DNA of 64,000 nt from Methanomethylovorans hollandica DSM 15978 (GTDB lineage Archaea; Halobacteriota; Methanosarcinia; Methanosarcinales; Methanosarcinaceae): the NCBI RefSeq assembly GCF_000328665.1, contig NC_019977.1, forward strand, positions 2,100,011-2,164,010, in the 5' to 3' direction. Made by a program: the position numbers and the translations under genes. The notes beneath the pieces are model-generated. The model was not told where the DNA came from, ran no database searches, and worked only from the letters and a program-made list of their open reading frames with translations. Below, piece by piece: positions 1-8,968 of this stretch; position 1 is the stretch's first letter, and each line of letters begins with the position of its first letter.

Positions 1-104
1 GTACTGTGTTGCAAGTGGAACGAAAAGGCTATGAACAGTTAAAGATAGCAGATAATACATAAAATGCAAGAAATAAAGTAAGTAGAAATATGGTAGGTTA
101 TATC

Positions 105-3100
105 ATGAAAACGCGTTTAGGTTTTGCTATATATTTAGTATTGATACTGCTGGCAGGTGGGGCAATTGCGATCCCAAGCATTTCTGACCACTCTCCAGCC
201 AGCGATCTGACTTCAACAGTTGGTGATAGCCAAGATTTCAGTGTTAACATAAATGAAACTGCTGATGTTACCTGGTTTTTGAATGGGACACTGGTCAACA
301 CAGATGAAGCAGTAACCACTTCTACATATTCAAATGACGATGCATCCGCTGGAGTATATAATGTTACAGCAGTAACACAGAATGCCAATGGAACTGACCA
401 GTATATCTGGATTTGGACTGTAAATAGTACACCTTTGACTATAACAGGCTACAACCCCGATGACACTACCCCAGAATCCATAACAGGAGAATCAGTAAAT
501 TTTGATGTCACACTCAACCAGGAAGCTGAGATAAGATGGCTTATTAACGGAACAGAAGTGGATACAGCAACAGGTGCTTCAGACTCATATTCAAACAGCA
601 CAGCTCTTGCCGGAAGACATAATGTAACGGCTGTTGCATCGAACATGAACGGTACTGAACAGAGAACCTGGGATTGGACGGTCACAAACGCAACAAATGA
701 AACACTGTCCATTACAGATTTCAGGCCTACTGATACCACCCCAGAATCGACCACCGGAACTCCAATAGAATTTAATATTACACTCAACCAGGAAGCTGAG
801 ATAAGATGGCTGATCAATGGAACCGTTGTGGATACAGCAACCGGCACTTCTGATTTATATACTAACAGTACGGCTGTTCCAGGAACATATAATGTAACGG
901 CAGCTGCATCGAATGCAAATGGCTCTGCTCAACAAATATGGGGTTGGACGGTCACAAGCGCAACAAATGAAACATTATCCATTACAGATTTTACACCCAC
1001 TGACACCACTCCAGAATCTATCACAGGAACTTCAATGGAATTTAATGTTACACTCAACCAAGAAGCTGAGATAAGATGGCTGATCAATGGAACTGTTGTG
1101 GATACAACAGCTGGAACTTCTGATTCATATTCTAACAGTACGGCTGTTCCAGGAACATATAATGTAACGGCAGCTGTATCAAATGCAAATGGCTCTGCTC
1201 AACAGATATGGGACTGGAAGGTTTCAAATGCTGAGATCGGATCTCCCGAGATCACAGGTTTCACTCCTGAAGAGGACCCTGCAAGTGTGGTGGGTGCTTA
1301 TCAGAATTTTACAGTTGAAACTAATCAGGATGTCGATATCGAATGGTATATCGATGGAGATCTGGAGCAAACCAACGAATCTGTATCATTTGCAGCATTA
1401 AATGTTTCGGATAAGGCTACAGGTTCCTATAATGTAACAGCGATAGCATCAAATGAAAATGGAGATGCTCAGAAGAGATGGACATGGACAGTAGCTTCAA
1501 AAACATATCTGAGTGGTGACCGTATATGGGACGCTGATGCCAATCAGTCTCTTGATTATACATGGACGGCCCTGAGCTACTCCGGTTTTTACTATGACCT
1601 TGATACAGGAGAAGGATCAGAGACCATGACCGTGCATCTTGACAGCAGGTCTGACAGATCTATTGACAGAGAGGATCTGGAGTATGAAACCACACCTATA
1701 ACTACTGATTTTGAGTATGGCAATTGGGGTAAGTATCAGGTCATAGGTTTCATGGCCGAGAAATATTTCGCAGGATATCTGGACACTACTCGGTTTACTG
1801 ACGAGATAAGTGTCATGTCGGACGGCATACTCTCTAAAGTGCTCTTAGATGAAAGTGATAAAAAATCACTATATGCAGGCTCAAGCCTTACCCTGGAACA
1901 AGGTTATGCCCTGAACATAGTAGAAGTAGACGTGAACGGTAACAATGTGTATGTAACCCTTTCCAAGGATGGCTCACAAGTTGATGAGACCATAGTAAGA
2001 GATAATGGTACCTATGTCTATGAAGCCGAAATGGGAGACAGTAATGATGTCCCAATAATAGCGGTGCATTTCGGCAATGTATTCCTGGGTACTGAGGCCA
2101 GTGCAGTGTTCATAGATGCTATTTTCCAGATATCTGATGAATACATAAGCGTTGATTCCGGTGACAGCTATGGGGTCATGGAAGTTCAGACCGTGAGCAA
2201 CGAGAAGATAACCATGCAGAATGATGATTCGATCTCCCTCAATAAGGGCAAGGTAACCAATATAATGGGTAAACTGGAATTCATCGTTGCTGATGACTCT
2301 ACTCTGAGATTTGCTCCTTTTGTTGACATGTCAGAAACTGGAACCTATGAACTAAGAGGTACTGTTTCAGAGGAAGAGGCCTTTGAATGGACACCTCTGA
2401 ACTTCGAGGGGTTTTACTACAACATTGATGAGGGGATAGGCACCGAAAAACTTGAGATAACTGAATTATCCGGCAGGACCATTGACGACGGGAATCTGGT
2501 ATATACTTCAACTCCGGAGGATGTGAGTTTCGAGTACGATGACTGGGGAGATTTTGAAGTAATAGGATTCATGGCTGACAAATACTTTGCAGGTTATCCA
2601 AAAAATGATTTCACAAATGAGGTAAGCCTTGTTTCACAGGGTCAGCTCTCCAAAGTGCTTCTGGACAAAAGTGATAAAACATCGTTAGTCTCAGGTTCAT
2701 CTTTAGTACTGGAAGAGGGTTATGCACTGAGCATTGTAGAGGTTGACGTGAACGGCGACACAGTGTATATACGGCTTACAAAGGATGGCGATCAGATAGA
2801 TGATGACATTATTTCCTCAGACGCGACCTATGCCTATAAAATGAATGTAGGGGATGTTGATGATGTACCTGTCATAGCGGTTCACTTCCAGGATGTATTC
2901 CAGGGAACAGAAAGTAGTGCTGTTTTTGTAGATGGCATCTTCCAGATATCAGATGAGTATGTATCTGTAGAAAGTGGTGAAGCCTTTGGTGAGATGGAAG
3001 TGACCGGTATCTCGGAAACCGGCATTACAATGGAGAACGAAGATTCAATATCACTTTCAAGGGACAAAGAAGTCTCTGTTATGGGTGACATTAAGTTCAA

Positions 3101-4076
3101 GGTGGCTGATGACAGTACTGTACGGTTCTATCCCTTCGTGGAAGTGGAAACAGCTGCATCTGAAGCACTCATTATAGATAATAATGAGGTAGTAACCCAG
3201 GGCGTTCCAATGAATATAACGGTCACTTCCAGAGGTATGGCTGTAGGCAATGCCACGTTGAAATTAGATAGCGAAAATATTGGCTCCACTTCTAATGAAG
3301 GAACACTCCGATATACACCCGATCAAACTGGTAACTTCACCATCACTGCAGAAAAAGATGGATATGCCTCTGCAACCTCGAATTTAGAGGTAATATCTTC
3401 TCAGGATGAATCAAGAAAGATGACCATCGATATCATTCCAGAAGAAGTTTTTGAAGGAACTACTGTTGAATTCCGCGTACTTAAGGCAATCGGCGGAGAA
3501 GCCATTGAAGGAGCAGAAGTGGCTTTCGATGGTAGGCCTATAGGTAACACTTCAAGTAATGGTAACATTACCCATACGGTTACAGAAGTGGGCATACACA
3601 AGCTGACTGTTTCAAAGCCCGGATTATTGGACGCAGAACTTAACTTTGAGGTAAAGGAGCTTGCTGCCAGGTTCACCTTTACGAACCTGCAGATATCACC
3701 CCTTGAAGTGAGAGCCGGAGATGAGGCAACTTTCTCTGTGGATGTATCGAACACTGGCACAGCACCTGGGAACTATACTGTTGAACTGAAGATCAATGGT
3801 ACTGTGGCAGACTCCCAAGCAGTGACACTTAACAACGGAAATTCCACAACACTAAAATTCGTCCATGTGGAAGAGGAGCCAGGTACATACATTGCTTCAG
3901 TGCGTGAACTGAACAGTACCTATGAAGTACTTGAGAAATCAGGTACTATATGGTATATCCTAGGGGGTATAATCCTGCTGGCTGCAGCAGGGGTTGGATA
4001 CCTCTTTACAGCTGGCGGCTGGACAGTGGAAATGGCAAAGGCGAAAATAAATGAATTTATCGGTTCTATCCGATAA
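105..4076 (+). CDS. S-layer-type surface glycoprotein with Ig-like repeats and tandem S-layer domains
   Basis: A 1323-residue secreted, membrane-anchored envelope protein. I use the ATG at 105 rather than 90 because it gives a compact signal peptide (KTR, then a hydrophobic run to about residue 23). Residues about 25-470 hold five Ig/PKD-like modules with a recurring W-x-INGT ... YNVTA pattern; three are almost identical. About 475-760 and 765-1030 are two copies of the Methanosarcina S-layer duplication domain; each has a GFYY-D motif, a VIGFMA-KYFAGY motif and a closing ADDST-RF motif. Two Ig-like modules and a CARDB-like module follow, then one membrane segment near residues 1283-1305 and a short charged tail. 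NxS/T sites are very frequent, suggesting N-glycosylation. This is the family of the Methanosarcina S-layer proteins, but the added Ig array suggests an accessory or adhesive surface protein rather than the main lattice subunit (inference). Confidence 0.85.
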   Translation: MKTRLGFAIYLVLILLAGGAIAIPSISDHSPASDLTSTVGDSQDFSVNINETADVTWFLNGTLVNTDEAVTTSTYSNDDASAGVYNVTAVTQNANGTDQYIWIWTVNSTPLTITGYNPDDTTPESITGESVNFDVTLNQEAEIRWLINGTEVDTATGASDSYSNSTALAGRHNVTAVASNMNGTEQRTWDWTVTNATNETLSITDFRPTDTTPESTTGTPIEFNITLNQEAEIRWLINGTVVDTATGTSDLYTNSTAVPGTYNVTAAASNANGSAQQIWGWTVTSATNETLSITDFTPTDTTPESITGTSMEFNVTLNQEAEIRWLINGTVVDTTAGTSDSYSNSTAVPGTYNVTAAVSNANGSAQQIWDWKVSNAEIGSPEITGFTPEEDPASVVGAYQNFTVETNQDVDIEWYIDGDLEQTNESVSFAALNVSDKATGSYNVTAIASNENGDAQKRWTWTVASKTYLSGDRIWDADANQSLDYTWTALSYSGFYYDLDTGEGSETMTVHLDSRSDRSIDREDLEYETTPITTDFEYGNWGKYQVIGFMAEKYFAGYLDTTRFTDEISVMSDGILSKVLLDESDKKSLYAGSSLTLEQGYALNIVEVDVNGNNVYVTLSKDGSQVDETIVRDNGTYVYEAEMGDSNDVPIIAVHFGNVFLGTEASAVFIDAIFQISDEYISVDSGDSYGVMEVQTVSNEKITMQNDDSISLNKGKVTNIMGKLEFIVADDSTLRFAPFVDMSETGTYELRGTVSEEEAFEWTPLNFEGFYYNIDEGIGTEKLEITELSGRTIDDGNLVYTSTPEDVSFEYDDWGDFEVIGFMADKYFAGYPKNDFTNEVSLVSQGQLSKVLLDKSDKTSLVSGSSLVLEEGYALSIVEVDVNGDTVYIRLTKDGDQIDDDIISSDATYAYKMNVGDVDDVPVIAVHFQDVFQGTESSAVFVDGIFQISDEYVSVESGEAFGEMEVTGISETGITMENEDSISLSRDKEVSVMGDIKFKVADDSTVRFYPFVEVETAASEALIIDNNEVVTQGVPMNITVTSRGMAVGNATLKLDSENIGSTSNEGTLRYTPDQTGNFTITAEKDGYASATSNLEVISSQDESRKMTIDIIPEEVFEGTTVEFRVLKAIGGEAIEGAEVAFDGRPIGNTSSNGNITHTVTEVGIHKLTVSKPGLLDAELNFEVKELAARFTFTNLQISPLEVRAGDEATFSVDVSNTGTAPGNYTVELKINGTVADSQAVTLNNGNSTTLKFVHVEEEPGTYIASVRELNSTYEVLEKSGTIWYILGGIILLAAAGVGYLFTAGGWTVEMAKAKINEFIGSIR
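439..1240 (+). repeat. Three tandem 270-bp coding repeats
   Basis: Inside the surface-protein gene the same stretch beginning cactcaacca recurs at 511, 781 and 1051, exactly 270 bp (90 codons) apart, and most of the surrounding unit is conserved at DNA level. Units run roughly 436-705, 706-975 and 976-1245. Flanking modules at 170-430 and 1245-1500 share the fold but not the near identity, so the three central units look like recent duplications. Confidence 0.85.
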
Positions 4077-4081
4077 ATTCA
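4052..4081. terminator. Palindromic hairpin between convergent genes
   Basis: A perfect 12-bp stem (4052-4063 with 4070-4081) with a 6-nt loop. It spans the stop codon of the surface-protein gene and abuts the stop of the convergent regulator gene at 4083. It is symmetric, so it could act for both transcripts. Confidence 0.6.
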
Positions 4082-4082
4082 A

Positions 4083-4604
4083 TTAACCTATTTTTTTTGA
4101 CACTCTTTCTATTGCCTCTATCAGGCTGTTCTTTGGCATGATGGTAGCCACCGGAATCCTCAATATTTTTTCTACTGTTGAACTTACAATTGGTGCACAT
4201 ACCAGTGCACGAGCTCCTTCACGTTCTGCTTTAACTGCTGCAATTATGGCTTCCTCTATAGAGGTTGCAGAATATTCCCTGATAGTACAGAGGTTTCCCC
4301 CTATCTTTTTCTTTGTCTCTCTTATATTATCAAGCACAGGTCTTGCAGCAATTACCGCGATAAAACTTCCTTTTTCAGAATTTTGCAGTCTTTTTATGGT
4401 TCTGACTATCTGTCTCAATGTTTTCATGTTAGGCTCTCTTTTGCCTGACATTATCTTATACAAAGTACTTGCAGGCATATTTGCCTCCTGAGCAAATTCC
4501 ACCGCATTCAAACCCAAATCTTCTTTCATTACCCTGGATAATGTTTTTTGGAACTCCTCATAAGAGGCCAGTATAGCATCTACTACTTCATCTGATGATT
4601 CCAT
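4083..4604 (-). CDS. XRE-type HTH transcriptional regulator with PrpR-like C-terminal domain
   Basis: A 173-residue cytoplasmic DNA-binding protein. Residues about 20-70 form a lambda-repressor-like helix-turn-helix (AVEFAQEANMPASTLYKIMSG followed by REPNMKTLRQI). Residues about 80-170 form a compact alpha/beta domain: a hydrophobic strand ending in ARPVLD, then IREYSATSIEEAI, GARALVCAPIVSS and VATIMP. This resembles the ligand-sensing N-terminal domain of PrpR-type regulators and is a common archaeal arrangement. The gene is divergent from the NitT/TauT-type ABC operon, with 161 bp between start codons, so it probably regulates that operon, itself or both. The ligand is unknown. Confidence 0.75.
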   Translation of the reverse strand: MESSDEVVDAILASYEEFQKTLSRVMKEDLGLNAVEFAQEANMPASTLYKIMSGKREPNMKTLRQIVRTIKRLQNSEKGSFIAVIAARPVLDNIRETKKKIGGNLCTIREYSATSIEEAIIAAVKAEREGARALVCAPIVSSTVEKILRIPVATIMPKNSLIEAIERVSKKIG

Positions 4605-4638
4605 GTTCTTTCCTTATATCTGATAAAATATCCGCATA

Positions 4639-4710
4639 AGGAAAATGTACCGACAATATTTATACTTTCAGGAAAATTCCTTTGTAGCTCACAGGAAACA
4701 TTAAATATAG
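4639..4710. promoter_or_regulatory. Divergent promoter region with candidate operator
   Basis: TATA-like boxes point both ways: tttatac on the regulator side (about 4654-4665, read on the minus strand) and ttaaatatag at 4701-4710 on the ABC side. Between them lies the inverted repeat AGGAA-AA-TTCCT (4670-4681). The half-site AGGAAA recurs at 4639 and 4693. A regulator binding here could control both promoters; this is inferred from position only. Confidence 0.4.
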
Positions 4711-4765
4711 CTCAGTAGAACGAGTTCATTATTAAGATTCACCATTGAGAAAAAGAGGTGGAATT

Positions 4766-5773
4766 ATGTACAGCAAACAAATTAACAAAATAATAGGGGC
4801 CATTTTAATCATCACTGCTATGATGGCTATTGCATTTATTTCAGGTTGCACTGAACCTCAACAGAAAAAGGAACTGACAGAGATAAAATTCGGATACCAG
4901 CCCAGTACTCATCAGATAGCGTATCTGACAGCAAAGGACAAAGGCATGTGGAACACGAGCCTGGCACCTTTGGGTATAGTGAAAACAAGTGATAATCTGT
5001 TCCCAAGTGGAGCCCCCGAAATGACAGCTATGCTTTCAGGAGACCTTGACGTGGCGTATGTGGGGGCCGCACCATTCATATCTGCTCTGAGTGAGGGGCT
5101 CGATGCCAAAATAGTGGCTGCTGTTCAGGTACAGGGCTCTGATCTCGTAGTACGCACAGGTGTACCTTATGAGAAGCCTGAAGATCTCAAAGGACTGAAG
5201 ATAGCTACATTCCCGCCAGGGACTATTCAGGATACACTGCTTAGAAACTGGCTGAAAACAAATAACATTGACCCGGACAGAGATGTGACCATCCTGCCTA
5301 TGACATCTGCAGACGCTGTAACAGCCATCTCAGCCGGCCAGGTGGATGCTGTGTTCCTGCCACATCCCTCACCAACTGAAATAAAGGAAAAGGGTTATGG
5401 AAGAACTGTAATCCAGTCCGGAGAGATCATGCCTAACCATGCATGTTGTGTCGTTGTGGTCAGTGGAGATCTCATCAAGAATCACCCTGAAGTAGTGAAG
5501 CAGATAGTTAAGACACATGTAGATGCTACAGAGTACAACAATGCGCATCCTGATGAAGCGGCCCAGATCTATGCGGCTGATCAGCAAATGAATATAACCA
5601 TTGTCCAGCACTCAATTAATGAATGGGATGGCACATGGGTGTCAGATCCGCATCTGATCGTAAACTCAACAGTGGATTATGCAAATATACAGTATGAACT
5701 GGGATATATAAAGAAACCACTAACGGAAAAAGATATATTTGATATGTCTTTTTATGATTCCTTACAAAACTAA
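4766..5773 (+). CDS. NitT/TauT-family ABC transporter substrate-binding lipoprotein
   Basis: A 335-residue extracytoplasmic solute receptor. The ATG at 4766 is preceded by agaggtgg, which favours it over the TTG at 4745. The signal peptide ends in a lipobox-like FISGC (Cys28), so the mature protein is probably lipid-anchored. The body has the SsuA/TauA/NrtA-type periplasmic-binding fold: KFGYQPSTHQIAYLTA strand and helix, then GDLDVAYVGAAPFISA, GLKIATFPPGT and AGQVDAVFLPHPSP. It is the first gene of a three-gene importer operon. The family takes up nitrate, sulfonates, taurine or thiamine precursors; the sequence does not tell me which substrate is used here. Confidence 0.85.
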   Translation: MYSKQINKIIGAILIITAMMAIAFISGCTEPQQKKELTEIKFGYQPSTHQIAYLTAKDKGMWNTSLAPLGIVKTSDNLFPSGAPEMTAMLSGDLDVAYVGAAPFISALSEGLDAKIVAAVQVQGSDLVVRTGVPYEKPEDLKGLKIATFPPGTIQDTLLRNWLKTNNIDPDRDVTILPMTSADAVTAISAGQVDAVFLPHPSPTEIKEKGYGRTVIQSGEIMPNHACCVVVVSGDLIKNHPEVVKQIVKTHVDATEYNNAHPDEAAQIYAADQQMNITIVQHSINEWDGTWVSDPHLIVNSTVDYANIQYELGYIKKPLTEKDIFDMSFYDSLQN

Positions 5774-5823
5774 GAGCATTGACAGCAATTTACATGAAGT
5801 AGCAAGGAGTCCTGTAGGCAGAC

Positions 5824-6651
5824 ATGATAAAAAAAATAATACACGCAGTAAAGAGCAGAGCAGTGGAGACCATTTCCATAGTCTCTGCCCTTCTGCTGTG
5901 GCAAATGACAGCGGATCTTATAGTTCGCAATAAGTTCTTTCTGCCAAGTGTCCTTGATGTAATTTCTGCTGCATTAATGATAGTTCAGCGCCCATCGGTT
6001 TTAGAAATAGGGGCATTGGCCATAGAAATACCGGTGGTTTTAGTTGACCTCTTGCAAAGCCTGTTACATTTTTCCATAGGCATGGTAGCAGCCTTGTTCG
6101 TAGGAATACCCGTAGGCATGATCATGGGCTGGTTCACAACATTGAACAGAGTACTTGATCCGATCATTGAGATGTTAAGGCCTATACCCCCACTTGCCTG
6201 GATACCTTTTGCGATAATATGGCTGGGCCTCACTCCTGTATCAGCCGGTTTTCTGATCTTTATTGGAGCTGTGTTTCCCATTATTATTAACACTTTCACA
6301 GGCCTTAAGAACGTACCACGGATATATGTAGAAGCTGCCAAGGTACTTGGATGCAGGCAGGACCGTGATCTTATAAGATACGTTGCCCTTCCTTCTGCTC
6401 TACCGTCAATTGCAGCTGGTATAAGGATAGCTATGGGCGTGGGGTGGATGTGCCTGGTGGCTGCGGAGATGTTCGGTGTGAGCAAATACGGACTAGGTTT
6501 CAAGATATGGCATCATTACCACCTTCATCAGATGGACTTGGTGCTCGTATACATGATGGTCCTGGGCCTTCTGGGGCTTTTGATTGACAAGACCCTCAGA
6601 TATGTTATCGATGAACACCTGCTCAAATGGCAGGCAGGAGTTGTCAGATAA
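5824..6651 (+). CDS. NitT/TauT-family ABC transporter permease
   Basis: A 275-residue inner-membrane permease of the SsuC/TauC type with about six hydrophobic segments. The EAA-like cytoplasmic loop (EAAKVLGCRQDRDLIRYVALP, about residues 174-194) docks the ATPase. The start has an aaggag 15 nt upstream, rather far, so translation may be partly coupled to the preceding gene 50 nt away. The stop overlaps the ATPase start as TAATG. Confidence 0.85.
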   Translation: MIKKIIHAVKSRAVETISIVSALLLWQMTADLIVRNKFFLPSVLDVISAALMIVQRPSVLEIGALAIEIPVVLVDLLQSLLHFSIGMVAALFVGIPVGMIMGWFTTLNRVLDPIIEMLRPIPPLAWIPFAIIWLGLTPVSAGFLIFIGAVFPIIINTFTGLKNVPRIYVEAAKVLGCRQDRDLIRYVALPSALPSIAAGIRIAMGVGWMCLVAAEMFGVSKYGLGFKIWHHYHLHQMDLVLVYMMVLGLLGLLIDKTLRYVIDEHLLKWQAGVVR

Positions 6652-7418
6652 TGGGAAAAGTAGAAATAAACAATATTACCCGCGTGTTCAGAAAAGAAGG
6701 TGCACCTGAAACCCTTGCATTAGATAACGTGAGTCTTAACATAAATGATAAGGAGTTTGTATGTTTCGTTGGACCTTCTGGTTGCGGTAAGACCACTCTT
6801 CTGCGCATTATTGCCGGACTTGATACTCCAGATTCAGGAGAAATACTATTGGATGGAGCAAAAATATCCATACCGGACTCAAAAAGAGGCATGGTATTTC
6901 AGGAATATTCGCTGTTCCCCTGGAGAAACGTCACCGAAAACATCATCTTTGGCCCGGAAATGAAAGGCATTCCCAGAAAAAAAGCGAAAGAAGATACTGA
7001 AAAATACCTTGAGCTGGTGGGCCTTACCCAGTTCAGGAATAGTTTCCCTCATGAACTATCCGGAGGTATGCGACAAAGAGTTGCTATTGCCCGTGCACTT
7101 GCAAATGAACCGGAAGTATTGCTCATGGATGAACCTTTCGGTGCACTGGATGCTCAGACAAGGAACGCGTTACAGTATCAGTTGCTGGATATATGGGATA
7201 AGAAGCACATAACCATCCTATTCGTCACCCATAGTGTGGATGAAGCTGTATTTTTGGCCGACAGGATAGTAATTATGACAGCAAGGCCCGGAAAGATTAA
7301 AGAAGTAATAAATGTGGGTCTTCCACGTCCCAGAATACGAACAAGCCCTGAAGCAAACCAGCTGAGGACCACCGTATTAAAATTACTTTCCGAAGAAAGA
7401 AAGGAAAGAATTGATTAA
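6651..7418 (+). CDS. NitT/TauT-family ABC transporter ATP-binding protein
   Basis: A 255-residue ABC ATPase. Walker A is GPSGCGKT (41-48), the Q-loop is FQEYSLFPW, the signature is LSGGMRQR, Walker B is LLMDEPFGALD and the switch histidine is in THSVDEA. The ATG at 6651 overlaps the permease stop by one base (TAATG), so the two are translationally coupled. It powers the importer formed with the genes at 4766 and 5824. It ends 26 bp from the stop of the convergent beta-helix gene. Confidence 0.9.
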   Translation: MGKVEINNITRVFRKEGAPETLALDNVSLNINDKEFVCFVGPSGCGKTTLLRIIAGLDTPDSGEILLDGAKISIPDSKRGMVFQEYSLFPWRNVTENIIFGPEMKGIPRKKAKEDTEKYLELVGLTQFRNSFPHELSGGMRQRVAIARALANEPEVLLMDEPFGALDAQTRNALQYQLLDIWDKKHITILFVTHSVDEAVFLADRIVIMTARPGKIKEVINVGLPRPRIRTSPEANQLRTTVLKLLSEERKERID

Positions 7419-7443
7419 GCTAAAATAGCTGGTTCAAAATAAC

Positions 7444-7875
7444 TCATTCGGAACGTACTATCACTTTCGTTCCGGCCTCTATATCCTTTATGCTGACCTT
7501 GCCTACCAGTTCCAATAGTGTCTCAGCTTTTACAAAACCCACCGAACAGCCTGGTCGCACAAGCATCTGCCCACCACATGTAGCAGAACCTGCGATATCG
7601 ACATCATCCATTAGTGTAAGGTCTTTGTCCACCTGTAAGCTACCCCTTATCTCACAGTGCGGACCAATGATCGCATTATGTGCCTGCACATCCCCTTTGA
7701 CCAGAGAGTTCTTCCCAAGTTCCAGATTTCCTTCAACTCTCAGTTCCTGCCAGAAGTTACAGCTTGCGCCGACTATCAGATTGCCTTTGAGCAGAACACT
7801 ATTCTCAAAGTATGCTTTTTTCTGGATGATGTAGGTATTAGAACCGGGATGGTATTTGATAAATTCTGTATTCAT
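7444..7875 (-). CDS. Left-handed beta-helix / bactofilin-like protein
   Basis: A 143-residue cytoplasmic protein built of short hexapeptide-like turns, visible as repeated hydrophobic-x-G spacing (LLKGNLIVGASC, LRVEGNLELGKN, LVKGDVQAHNAIIG, IRGSLQVDKDL, DIAGSATCGG). This is the signature of polymer-forming bactofilin-like or gamma-class acyltransferase-like beta-helices. No catalytic motif or acyl-CoA-binding extension is visible, so a structural or polymer role is at least as likely as an enzyme. GTGAT just upstream of the start is a plausible ribosome binding site. The partner is unknown. Confidence 0.65.
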   Translation of the reverse strand: MNTEFIKYHPGSNTYIIQKKAYFENSVLLKGNLIVGASCNFWQELRVEGNLELGKNSLVKGDVQAHNAIIGPHCEIRGSLQVDKDLTLMDDVDIAGSATCGGQMLVRPGCSVGFVKAETLLELVGKVSIKDIEAGTKVIVRSE

Positions 7876-7970
7876 TTTATCACTGGTACAAGATGATGCA
7901 ACTAAGAACGTGTATTATAGGCTGGCCTCTCATATATATTAGTTTCATAAGAGGCTATTTGAGAAAGCTG

Positions 7971-8663
7971 CTATAAATGCCATAATGCAAGCGTGATCAA
8001 TGAAAGAGAACTTGCAACAATGCTATCTTCTCCTATACCCCAGAAACCTTCAGAGTTCTGTGCTTGCATAAGCCAGTCAATAGAAACTTTAAGCTCTTCC
8101 CTCAAACCTATCATTAAAAGTGACTGCATCACTATATTGCTGGTTGCTATGTTCTTCCATCCACCATCAGGTCCGCGTTTTTCAAGCAACCAGCGTGCTC
8201 TTCCATCTATAAGGTCACGATATTCATCCTGGGTAGCACCCTGTTTTACCAAAGCCATGATCACCAGCGCAGTGGTTCCAGGATGTTCCCATTCAGGCCC
8301 ATAGTTATCAAATAACCATCTGCAACCTTCCGGATCATGAATACCCATATCTGCAAGGGCTATGAGGGAATATGTGGTATCGTACACGTTACGGTCCCAG
8401 GAGCCTTCTTTTTTTTGTGAAAGAAGCCATTGCCCCGCATCCGGGAAGATCAGACCCATATGAAAAAGAGAAGAGATCACTCTTGCAGTTTCTCTTACAT
8501 TCCCTCCCCAGGGTGGATTGCCTTTGAGCCAGACAAGGCGAGCAGTATGCCGGCTGGGAAGTTTCCATGCGCCGCGAGCCCAGACCACGCGGGAGATCTC
8601 CTTGGTGGAATCAGGTTGTTGTATATCGATCCAATCAAGTGCCTTTGATATCCTGGGGTCCAT
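7971..8663 (-). CDS. Prenyltransferase / squalene-cyclase-repeat protein
   Basis: A 230-residue protein of alpha-alpha barrel (terpenoid cyclase/protein prenyltransferase) repeats. QW-like motifs are visible: QKKEGSWDRN, RGPDGGWKN and QNSEGFWGIG, each followed by helices such as SLIALADMGI or ALVIMALVKQG. At 230 residues it is much shorter than a squalene-hopene cyclase (over 600), and I see no DXDD acid motif, so it is probably not a cyclase. Stand-alone proteins of this repeat are common in Methanosarcinales and have no firm function. Confidence 0.65.
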   Translation of the reverse strand: MDPRISKALDWIDIQQPDSTKEISRVVWARGAWKLPSRHTARLVWLKGNPPWGGNVRETARVISSLFHMGLIFPDAGQWLLSQKKEGSWDRNVYDTTYSLIALADMGIHDPEGCRWLFDNYGPEWEHPGTTALVIMALVKQGATQDEYRDLIDGRARWLLEKRGPDGGWKNIATSNIVMQSLLMIGLREELKVSIDWLMQAQNSEGFWGIGEDSIVASSLSLITLALWHL

Positions 8664-8968
8664 GAAATATAATATACGGGTCTGTATTTAGTGTTTTTCT
8701 AGCAATGCATCCTATACCTGTGCCTCTTAGCATACTCTGCTTTTTTTCCGGGATTCCATTGGTTCACATGACTGTAATAGCCGGTTACCCTGGATACAGG
8801 ATCAGTTACCGGACTTGAGCATAGCGGGTATATTTCACTTACACCTCTGGAAGTATACCCCTTATAACATATGGAAAAATGAGGGGAGAAACAGAAATAA
8901 ACAAAACAATATAAAAATGTATTGTGCAGGGATCATAGACTTTTCCCCGCACAAAAAGTGTACGAAAC
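8664..8968. other. Intergenic region, 305 bp, no gene seen
   Basis: It separates two minus-strand genes. An inverted repeat, GGGTATA at 8826-8832 and TATACCC at 8854-8860 with extra inner pairing (ACTT/AAGT), lies about 110 bp beyond the stop of the Mrp/NBP35 gene and may be a transcript end. No open frame or tRNA is recognisable. Confidence 0.4.
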
